DNA of 9,175 nucleotides from Thermoplasmatota archaeon (lineage in GTDB: Bacteria; Pseudomonadota; Gammaproteobacteria; Burkholderiales; Thiobacillaceae): positions 1 to 9,175 of the forward strand of contig JAMCVR010000243.1 of assembly GCA_023475455.1 (NCBI GenBank), written 5' to 3'. The notes beneath the pieces were generated by a model, which was not told the origin of the DNA, did not search any database, and saw only the letters and a list, made by a program, of their open reading frames with translations. The position numbers were made by a program, and so were the translations under genes. Positions 1-5,707 of this stretch are shown here, piece by piece (the stretch's first letter is position 1; every line of letters begins with the position of its first letter).

Positions 1-2
1 TG

Positions 3-40
3 AAAAAGAGCGGCAGCCGGGATTCCCGTCTGCCGCTTTT
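3..40. terminator. Bidirectional intrinsic terminator hairpin
   Basis: Positions 9-16 pair with 30-37 (AGCGGCAG / CTGCCGCT). Inside, after one C/T mismatch, 18-21 pair with 25-28 around an ATT loop. Four T follow on the plus strand (37-40) and five A precede the stem (3-7), so the minus-strand transcript also ends in a U run. It lies about 90 bases beyond the stop of the minus-strand ATPase gene, which it probably terminates. It may also serve a plus-strand gene ending left of the window. Confidence 0.8.
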
Positions 41-128
41 GCTTGGCAATACGCCCTTCCGGAGGGGGCATCCGCCAAGTGGAGTTTCTCACCACGTTGT
101 TCCCTGCAAAGCCGGGGCGAGTCGCGCG

Positions 129-1625
129 TCAGCGCTTGCCGCCGAGAATGCTGCCCAGCACGCCGCGGATGATGGCGCGGCCGACCTGGCTGCCGATGGA
201 GCGGGCGGCGGATTTCGCCATCGCTTCGACCGCGCCTTCGCGGCGCCCGTCGCGGCCGCCCAGGATGTCTCCCAGCGCGCCGCCGGTCGCCGGCTGAGCT
301 TTGGCCTGCTGCTTCGTCCGCTCTTGCTCGGCAGCCGCCTGGGCCGCCTGTTCGGCGCGCGCCTTGAGAATTTCGTGGGCGGATTCGCGGTCGACCGTCC
401 TGTCGTAGACGCCCGCCACCAGCGAGGTTTGGATCAACTGCCGGCGCTGGGCATCGGTGATCGGACCGATCTGCCCCTGCGGCGGCACGATCCAGGCGCG
501 CTCGACTACGCCCGGGCGGCCCTTGGCATCGAGAAAGGACACCAGTGCCTCGCCGACGCCGAGTTCGGTGATGACGGCCGCTTCATCCAGATCGGGGTTG
601 TCGCGCATGGTGTCGGCGGCGGCGCGGACCGCCTTCTGGTCGCGTGGCGAGAACGCGCGCAGCGCGTGCTGAACCCGGTTGCCGAGCTGCGACAACACCT
701 TGTCCGGCACGTCGGCCGGGTTCTGGGTGACGAAGTACACGCCGACTCCTTTCGAGCGGATCAGCCGTACCACCTGTTCGATCTTTTCCACCAGCGCGGC
801 GGGCGCATCGGAAAACAGCAGGTGTGCCTCGTCGAAGAAGAACACCAGCTTGGGTTTGTCGAGATCGCCCGCCTCGGGCAGGTTCTCGAACAGTTCGGCC
901 AGCAGCCACAAGAGCAGGGTTGCGTAGAGCTTGGGCGACTGCATCAGCTTGTCGGCCGCGAGGATATTGATGACGCCGAGGCCGCGGTCGGTCTGGATCA
1001 GGTCGTCGATATTGAGCATGGGCTCGCCGAAGATATGCTCGCCGCCCTGCGATTCCAGGGCGAGCAGGCCGCGCTGGATGGCGCCGATCGAGGCGGACGA
1101 GACGTTGCCGTATTCGGTGGTGAACTGTTTCGCGTTCTCGCCGACGTAGGCGAGCATGGTGCGCAGGTCCTTCAGGTCGAGCAGCAGCAGGCCGTTGTCG
1201 TCGGCCACCTTGAACACCAGGTTGAGCACGCCTGCCTGGGTGTCGTTGAGATCCAGCATGCGGGCGAGCAGCAGCGGCCCCATGTCGGACACGGTGGCGC
1301 GCACCGGGTGGCCGGCCTCGCCGAAAGGATCCCACAGGGTGACCGGGTAGCCCCGGTGCTCGAAGCCTTCGAGTTTCAGCATGCCGACCCGCTCGGCCAC
1401 CTTGGCGTTGCCGCCGCCCGGCTGCGAAATGCCCGACAGGTCGCCCTTCACGTCCGACATGAAGCAGGGCACGCCTATGCTGGAGAAGTGCTCGGCCAGC
1501 GTCTGCAGGGTGACGGTCTTGCCGGTGCCGGTGGCGCCGGTGATGAGGCCGTGGCGGTTGGCCATCTGCGGCAGCAGGACGAGGTCGGTGGACGCGTTGC
1601 GGGCGATCAGCAGGGGTTCGGTCAT
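129..1625 (-). CDS. yjgR: YjgR-like HerA/DUF853 family ATPase
   Basis: This 498-residue protein belongs to the DUF853/YjgR group of HerA-FtsK-like P-loop ATPases, and its length matches the roughly 500 residues usual for the family. The Walker A motif GATGTGKT is at residues 30-37. A Walker B/DEAH box (FFFDEAH, acidic residues 265-266) follows a hydrophobic strand. The segment [12 protein letters not shown] looks like the sensor region of HerA-type ATPases. The C-terminal portion has an Ala/Gln/Glu-rich probable coiled coil followed by a glycine-rich tail. No signal peptide or clear membrane segment is visible, so it is probably cytoplasmic. The ATG at 1625 is preferred over an in-frame TTG at 1649 because AGGA sits six bases upstream. 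A TAGAAT -10-like box on the minus strand (1657-1652) would also place the transcript start close to or below the TTG. The cellular role is not established; it is a putative DNA-associated ATPase. It is divergent from ndh and probably chromosomal backbone. Confidence 0.93.
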   Translation of the reverse strand: MTEPLLIARNASTDLVLLPQMANRHGLITGATGTGKTVTLQTLAEHFSSIGVPCFMSDVKGDLSGISQPGGGNAKVAERVGMLKLEGFEHRGYPVTLWDPFGEAGHPVRATVSDMGPLLLARMLDLNDTQAGVLNLVFKVADDNGLLLLDLKDLRTMLAYVGENAKQFTTEYGNVSSASIGAIQRGLLALESQGGEHIFGEPMLNIDDLIQTDRGLGVINILAADKLMQSPKLYATLLLWLLAELFENLPEAGDLDKPKLVFFFDEAHLLFSDAPAALVEKIEQVVRLIRSKGVGVYFVTQNPADVPDKVLSQLGNRVQHALRAFSPRDQKAVRAAADTMRDNPDLDEAAVITELGVGEALVSFLDAKGRPGVVERAWIVPPQGQIGPITDAQRRQLIQTSLVAGVYDRTVDRESAHEILKARAEQAAQAAAEQERTKQQAKAQPATGGALGDILGGRDGRREGAVEAMAKSAARSIGSQVGRAIIRGVLGSILGGKR

Positions 1626-1651
1626 GGTGGTTCCTGGGGTTTGATGCAAGG

Positions 1652-1657
1652 ATTCTA
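1652..1657 (-). promoter_or_regulatory. Putative -10 box of the YjgR-like gene
   Basis: The minus strand reads CGCTAGAATCC here, with TAGAAT matching the sigma-70 -10 consensus at five of six positions. No convincing -35 lies 16-18 bases upstream. The predicted start near 1645 leaves a leader of about 20 bases before the ATG at 1625. The same CGCTAGAATCC string occurs upstream of hsdR, which mildly supports a host-type promoter element. Confidence 0.4.
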
Positions 1658-1738
1658 GCGAGTTCGGTGGCGGTGCGGGGCAAGCATGAAATAGAAGCAG
1701 GTACTAATGTTGCGGGTATCATCACGGGAATTCGGAGC

Positions 1739-1744
1739 AGGAGG
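1739..1744 (+). promoter_or_regulatory. Ribosome binding site fixing the GTG start of ndh
   Basis: AGGAGG is a full Shine-Dalgarno match five bases before the GTG at 1750. It fixes a non-ATG start for the NADH dehydrogenase gene. No better start lies nearby in this frame. Confidence 0.85.
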
Positions 1745-1749
1745 ACACC

Positions 1750-3072
1750 GTGGCAGCGGAACAGCGGGTGCCTGAAATCGTCATCGTGGGCGGCGGCGCG
1801 GGCGGGCTGGAACTGGCCACCCGGCTGGGCAACAAACTCGGCAAGGGTAGGCACGCGCACATCACCCTGATCGACGCCTCGCCCTCGCACCTGTGGAAAC
1901 CGCTGCTGTACGAAGTCGCGGCGGGCAGCCTCGATTCCTACGCCGAGCGGCTGGAATACCTGGCGCAGGGACACTGGCACCATTTCACCTTCCGCCTCGG
2001 GCGCATGGACGGCCTCGACCGCGCGCGCCGGGAAATCAGCGTGGCTCCCACGCTGGATGAAAACGGCGTGGAGATCATCCCGCGCCGCACGTTTCGCTAC
2101 GACACGCTGATCATCGCGGTGGGCTCGGTCGGCAACGACTTCGGCGTGCCCGGCGTGAAGGAACATTGCATCATGCTCGACACCCCGGAGCAGGCGCGCG
2201 AATTCCATCGCCGCCACATCAACGCCTGCCTGCGCGCCAACACCCAGACCGAGGCGGTCGCGCCCGGCCAGCTCACCATCGGCATCGTCGGCGCGGGGGC
2301 CACCGGTGTGGAACTCGCCGCCGAGCTGCACGACACCACGCGCGAACTGTCGGCCTACGGCATGGACCACATCGAGCCTGACAAGAGCCTGAAACTGCTG
2401 ATCGTCGAGTCCTCCGACCGCATCCTGCCGGGGCTGCCGCCGCGTCTGTCGGCCGCCGCCGCCGACCGGCTTGCCGAACTCGGCGTCGAGATGCATACGC
2501 GTGAGCGCATCGTCGAGGTGCGCCACGACGGCATGCTCACCGCCGACGGCAAGTTCATCCCCGCCAGCATGATGGTGTGGTCGGCCGGCATCAAGGCGCC
2601 GGATTTCCTGGAGGACCTCGACGGCCTGGAAACCAACCGCATCAATCAACTGGTGGTGCGCACCACGCTGCAGACCACGCGCGACGACAACATCTTCGCC
2701 TTCGGCGACTGCGCCGCCTGCGCCTTGCCGGACGGCAAGGGCTTCGTGCCGCCGCGCGCGCAGGCCGCGCACCAGCAGGCGTCGATGCTTGTGAAGTCGG
2801 TCTGCAGCCGCCTGCGCGGCAGACCGCTGCCCGAATACGTCTACCGCGACTACGGCTCGCTGGTCGCGTTGGGCCGCTTTTCCCCCGTCGGCAACCTGAT
2901 GGGGGCGCTTACCGGCGGCAGCATCATGATCGAGGGCACGCTGGCGCGGCTGGTGTACTGGTCGCTGCACAAGATGCACCAGATCGCGCTGCACGGCTGG
3001 TTCAAGACCGCGCTCACGACCTACGCCCACTTCATCAGCACGCCGACTCGGGCGCGGATCAAATTGCACTGA
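1750..3072 (+). CDS. ndh: Type II NADH:quinone oxidoreductase (NDH-2)
   Basis: The protein has 440 residues, close to E. coli Ndh. It should be a single-subunit, non-proton-pumping FAD enzyme that passes electrons from NADH to the membrane quinone pool from the cytoplasmic face. The FAD-binding dinucleotide fold opens with GGGAGG at residues 14-19. The second, NADH-binding Rossmann motif is GAGATG at 181-186, followed by VELAAEL. The FAD-contacting FGD triplet is at 318-320 in the context IFAFGDCAAC. The C-terminal region contains YGSLVALGRFSPVGNLMG and then an aromatic, basic stretch (about 405-440). In NDH-2 enzymes this part forms the amphipathic membrane anchor, and no true transmembrane helix is needed. 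The gene starts with GTG behind a strong AGGAGG. No FNR-like box is evident upstream. It ends 77 bases before hsdR, and no terminator is visible between them. It is probably a core gene marking the edge of the defence island. Confidence 0.92.
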   Translation: MAAEQRVPEIVIVGGGAGGLELATRLGNKLGKGRHAHITLIDASPSHLWKPLLYEVAAGSLDSYAERLEYLAQGHWHHFTFRLGRMDGLDRARREISVAPTLDENGVEIIPRRTFRYDTLIIAVGSVGNDFGVPGVKEHCIMLDTPEQAREFHRRHINACLRANTQTEAVAPGQLTIGIVGAGATGVELAAELHDTTRELSAYGMDHIEPDKSLKLLIVESSDRILPGLPPRLSAAAADRLAELGVEMHTRERIVEVRHDGMLTADGKFIPASMMVWSAGIKAPDFLEDLDGLETNRINQLVVRTTLQTTRDDNIFAFGDCAACALPDGKGFVPPRAQAAHQQASMLVKSVCSRLRGRPLPEYVYRDYGSLVALGRFSPVGNLMGALTGGSIMIEGTLARLVYWSLHKMHQIALHGWFKTALTTYAHFISTPTRARIKLH

Positions 3073-3120
3073 AACGGTTTTCCTGATTCGGATGCGCGCG
3101 CGCCACAGGATTGCACGCGC

Positions 3121-3126
3121 TAGAAT
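3121..3126 (+). promoter_or_regulatory. Putative -10 box of the hsd operon
   Basis: TAGAAT, within GCGCTAGAATCC, lies 23 bases before the hsdR ATG. It repeats the element found upstream of the YjgR-like gene on the other strand. The expected -35 position (about 3098-3103) is a GCGCGC run with no consensus match, so this would be a weak or activator-dependent promoter. The predicted start near 3133 excludes the upstream in-frame TTG at 3111 as the translation start. Confidence 0.35.
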
Positions 3127-3149
3127 CCGTAAACACTCAGGGAATTCGG

Positions 3150-5315
3150 ATGGCGCAAAACGAAGCCTTCTCGCGCGTCGTCATCGACGCGCAACTGGCC
3201 GATCAGGGATGGAATACCCAGGACACCAACAGCGTTCGCTATGAAGTCGTGTTGGAGGACGGCATGCGCGCGGACTATGTCCTTTGCGACCGTCACGGCC
3301 GCTCGCTTGCCGTCATCGAAGCCAAGCGCTTCTCCGTAAACCCCGCCGACGCCGCGGAGCAGGCCAGGAACTACGCCCGCCAGCTCAATGTCCCCTACAT
3401 CTTCCTCGCCAACGGCCAGGAAATCCGCTTCTGGGAATGGCAGCGCGAAGCCTACCCGCGCCCGGTCAAGACCTTCTTCAAGCAGGACGACCTCGAACGC
3501 CGCGCCGCCACCGCCCAAATCAAGCGCGAATTGCTCGATGTCCCCATCGACGCCCGCATCGCCGGACGCGACTACCAGCAAGCCTGCATCGACACACTCT
3601 GCAAGGAAATGAGCCGGGGCCGCCGCAAGCTTTTGGTCGAGATGGCCACCGGCACCGGCAAGACCCGCACCGCCGCCGCGCTCATCAAGCGCCTGTTCGA
3701 GGCCAACGCCATCACGCGCGTGCTGTTCCTGGTGGACCGCATCCCGCTCGCCAAGCAGACCGAGGATGCTTTCGCCGAACATCTGCCCGACTACCCCGCC
3801 TACGTACTACGCGCGGGCCGCCGCTTCCAGGACGAGAAGCGCATCACCATCACCACGCTGCAAAGCATGGTGAACATCTACAGCGAGTATTCCTCCGGCT
3901 ACTTCGACCTGGTCATCTCCGACGAATGCCACCGCAGCATCTACGGTAAGTGGAGCGGCGTGCTCAAGCACTTCGACGGCGTGCAGATCGGCCTTACCGC
4001 CACGCCTTGCGTCGCCAATCTCGAAGACATGGCCCCCGACGAGGAGGACAAGCTCTTTGTGCGCGACACCCTGCGCTTCTTCGAGGTGGACAAGCCCACC
4101 TTCGCCTACAAGCTCAAGGACGCCATCCACGACGGCTATCTGGTGCCTTACCAAATCTACAAGGCTCAAACCGTAAAGACCGCCGCCGAGGGCGGCTTCG
4201 AGGTCAAGAAGGACGAGCTCGACTGGACGGCCATGGATGGCGCCACCCGCGCCGAGTTCGAGCAGCTCTTCAAGAACAGCGACAGCATCACGGTCGATCC
4301 GAACGCGCTGGAACGCCGCTTCACCATCCCCGAACGCAACCGGGCCATGGTGCGCGAGTTTCGCCAAGTGCTGGAGAACGGCTACCTCGACCACAAGGGT
4401 GTGCTCAGGAAGCCGCTGTTGGGCAAAACCATCGTCTTCGGCGTCACCAAGCGCCACGCCGCAACGCTCGCCGAGCTGCTCGACGCCGAGTTCGCCGACA
4501 AGAAGCCGTCGCCCTCCGTGCGCTACGCCGACTATGTCGTGTCCGGCATGGGGCCGGACGACACCGTGGACGGCATGACCAAGATCAAGCGCTTCAAGAA
4601 GGAACCCTTCCCGCAGATTCTTGTGTCGGTGAACATGCTCGACACCGGCTTCGACTGCCCCGAGGTGGTCAACCTGGTCTTCGCACGCTTCACCCGCTCC
4701 GCCATCCTCTACCAGCAGATGCGCGGACGCGGCACCCGCAAGGCCGACAAGAAGCCGATCTTCACCCTGTTCGACTTCGTCGGCGTGGCCGACTACCACG
4801 GCGACGACGAGGAATACGCCCAGGGCGGTGTCGTCATCGCCAAGCAGGCACTCAAGAAGAAATACGAACCGCGCCGCCTGCTGGCGCTCGACATCAACGA
4901 CCACATCGACCCCACGACGCGCGAGTGGATCACGGTGGACGAGAACGGCAACCTCATCTTCCCGGAGGCCAGCGAACAGAAGGTCGCCGAGCTGGGCACC
5001 AGGTTCGAGGCATGGTTCCTGACCCAGGACAAGCTCAACGCCGATCAGGAGCGCTGGCTGCGCGTGATCGGCAGCCAGGTGCGCGCCAACGCCGACACCC
5101 TCGACGAACTCACAGTCGGGCACTTCGCCTTCCACCCCTTCGCTCTCATGGGCGGCGTGCGCGAAGCGCAGCGCATCTTCGGCGGCGAAGCGCCGCTCGA
5201 CCACCTGCTCGACTCCCTCAATGCCGCCGTCTTCGGCTCCGACCGTCATTCCGGCGAAAGCCGGAATCCAGAAGCGCCTTATGGCAAGCCGCCCTCCCCA
5301 CGATCCGGGCAGTGA
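3150..5315 (+). CDS. hsdR: Type I restriction enzyme subunit R, EcoEI-like
   Basis: HsdR is the ATP-dependent DNA translocase and nuclease of the type I complex. It cuts unmodified DNA far from the recognition site. The N-terminal nuclease domain shows PD-(D/E)XK residues D42 and E57-A-K59. The superfamily 2 helicase motor follows, with Walker A ATGTGKT at 166-172, DECH at 258-261, LTATP at 282-286 and motif VI Q-x-RGRGTR at about 522-530. The last third (from about 575) resembles the EcoEI HsdR C-terminal domain, which binds the methyltransferase. At 721 residues it fits the smaller EcoEI/type IB-like class rather than EcoKI or EcoR124. The ATG at 3150 is chosen because AGGGA sits six bases upstream. 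The extreme C terminus is odd: from residue 699 the frame enters a REP-like palindrome and gains the tail RHSGESRNPE, ending at residue 721. The normal end has probably been replaced. The stop codon overlaps the next start (GTGA). All catalytic motifs are intact, so activity is plausible. Confidence 0.94.
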   Translation: MAQNEAFSRVVIDAQLADQGWNTQDTNSVRYEVVLEDGMRADYVLCDRHGRSLAVIEAKRFSVNPADAAEQARNYARQLNVPYIFLANGQEIRFWEWQREAYPRPVKTFFKQDDLERRAATAQIKRELLDVPIDARIAGRDYQQACIDTLCKEMSRGRRKLLVEMATGTGKTRTAAALIKRLFEANAITRVLFLVDRIPLAKQTEDAFAEHLPDYPAYVLRAGRRFQDEKRITITTLQSMVNIYSEYSSGYFDLVISDECHRSIYGKWSGVLKHFDGVQIGLTATPCVANLEDMAPDEEDKLFVRDTLRFFEVDKPTFAYKLKDAIHDGYLVPYQIYKAQTVKTAAEGGFEVKKDELDWTAMDGATRAEFEQLFKNSDSITVDPNALERRFTIPERNRAMVREFRQVLENGYLDHKGVLRKPLLGKTIVFGVTKRHAATLAELLDAEFADKKPSPSVRYADYVVSGMGPDDTVDGMTKIKRFKKEPFPQILVSVNMLDTGFDCPEVVNLVFARFTRSAILYQQMRGRGTRKADKKPIFTLFDFVGVADYHGDDEEYAQGGVVIAKQALKKKYEPRRLLALDINDHIDPTTREWITVDENGNLIFPEASEQKVAELGTRFEAWFLTQDKLNADQERWLRVIGSQVRANADTLDELTVGHFAFHPFALMGGVREAQRIFGGEAPLDHLLDSLNAAVFGSDRHSGESRNPEAPYGKPPSPRSGQ
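5245..5271 (+). repeat. Solo REP-like 27-bp palindromic unit in the hsdR 3' end
   Basis: The hairpin core is ATTCCGGC, loop GAAA, GCCGGAAT, flanked by GTC on the left and CCAG on the right. Exactly the same 27 bases recur inverted at 5654-5680 and direct at 7281-7307. Unlike the other sites, no partner unit follows it, so it is a half-element. It is translated as the C-terminal tail of HsdR. The unit is of the REP-like class whose first frame reads VIPAKAGIQ, common in many proteobacteria. Confidence 0.92.
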
Positions 5316-5599
5316 AACTACCGTGCGTATACATCCTTGCCAGCAAGCGCAACGGCACGCTTTATTGCGGCGTCACATCCGACCTCCCCAAACGCGTCTG
5401 GCAGCACAAGAACGATCTTGTCGATGGTTTCAGCAAGCGTTACCGCGTGCATACCCTGGTCTGGTACGAAGTCCACGAAACCATGGAAAACGCCATAGCC
5501 CGAGAAAAAGCCATCAAGGAATGGCGTCGGGCATGGAAACTGAAAATCATCGAAGACATGAACCCAAGCTGGCGTGACCTGTATGACGACATTGTTTAA
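5312..5599 (+). CDS. Small GIY-YIG nuclease family protein (COG2827/YhbQ-like)
   Basis: The 95-residue protein is essentially a single GIY-YIG domain, as is usual for this small-protein family. The first signature strand is VYI at residues 6-8, and the second is YCG at 18-20, a Cys variant of the YIG triplet. The conserved Arg is R28, followed by H32. The likely metal-binding Glu is E65 in AIAREKAIK, and N84-P85 precedes the terminal W-R-D-L motif. GIY-YIG domains cleave DNA with one divalent metal; the target of this protein is unknown. The start is GTG at 5312, overlapping the hsdR stop in a GTGA, so expression is probably coupled to hsdR. An N terminus starting K-L-P-C-V-Y-I-L is what I recall for this family. 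The gene is not a normal part of hsd operons. It is bracketed by perfect inverted 27-bp repeats (5245-5271 and 5654-5680), which suggests arrival as a cassette or a role in moving the repeats. That role is inference. Confidence 0.88.
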   Translation: MKLPCVYILASKRNGTLYCGVTSDLPKRVWQHKNDLVDGFSKRYRVHTLVWYEVHETMENAIAREKAIKEWRRAWKLKIIEDMNPSWRDLYDDIV

Positions 5600-5613
5600 C
5601 AAGCTCTTGATTC

Positions 5614-5680
5614 GTCACCCCGGCGAATGCCGGGGCCCAGCCCCTGCATTCCACTGGATTCCGGCTTTCGCCGGAATGAC
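5614..5680. repeat. REP doublet between the GIY-YIG gene and hsdM
   Basis: Two 27-bp units face each other across 13 bases. The unit at 5614-5640 is the 'CCCC' type (stem CCCCGGC, loop GAAT, stem GCCGGGG). The unit at 5654-5680 is the 'ATTCC' type in reverse orientation, and its reverse complement is identical to 5245-5271. It fills most of the 108-base gap before hsdM and ends 14 bases before the hsdM ribosome binding site. It could form a large RNA hairpin in the operon transcript and so separate hsdR from hsdM expression or protect mRNA ends. Confidence 0.92.
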
Positions 5681-5694
5681 AGCATCGAACATCG

Positions 5695-5700
5695 AAGGAG
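5695..5700 (+). promoter_or_regulatory. Ribosome binding site fixing the hsdM start
   Basis: AAGGAG lies seven bases before the ATG at 5708. This selects that ATG over an in-frame start at 5627 whose extra residues would be encoded by the REP doublet. Confidence 0.85.
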
Positions 5701-5707
5701 CCCCGCC

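Noticed and set aside
39..1658. Long plus-strand open frame (539 codons) opposite the YjgR-like gene
   Set aside because: It mirrors the GC-rich codon bias of the real minus-strand gene. The protein is low-complexity His/Gly/Arg-rich, and the opposite strand has Walker A and DEAH motifs and a ribosome site.
583..3069. 828-codon minus-strand open frame spanning the YjgR-like gene and ndh
   Set aside because: It crosses two well-supported genes and their intergenic promoter region and shows no recognisable domain. It is a high-GC artefact.
3094..3103. GCGCGCGCGC run as Z-DNA or an operator
   Set aside because: Ten alternating bases are expected by chance in DNA this GC-rich and nothing else supports a function.
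3111..3149. TTG start extending HsdR by 13 residues
   Set aside because: It lies upstream of the likely -10 box, and the ATG at 3150 has AGGGA at good spacing.
3807..5249. 480-codon minus-strand open frame opposite hsdR
   Set aside because: It is an antisense shadow; hsdR has all motifs in order on the plus strand.
3950..5599. 549-codon frame apparently fusing to the GIY-YIG protein
   Set aside because: Everything before 5312 is Arg/Ala-rich shadow of hsdR. Only the last 95 residues form a domain, and a GTG start overlaps the hsdR stop.
5245..5680. Insertion sequence with terminal inverted repeats
   Set aside because: The repeat units are hairpins found elsewhere without the gene, no target duplication is visible and no transposase domain is present, so it is listed as a hypothesis rather than an IS.
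5627..5707. Upstream in-frame start for hsdM
   Set aside because: The added residues are translated REP doublet. AAGGAG seven bases before 5708 fixes the later start.
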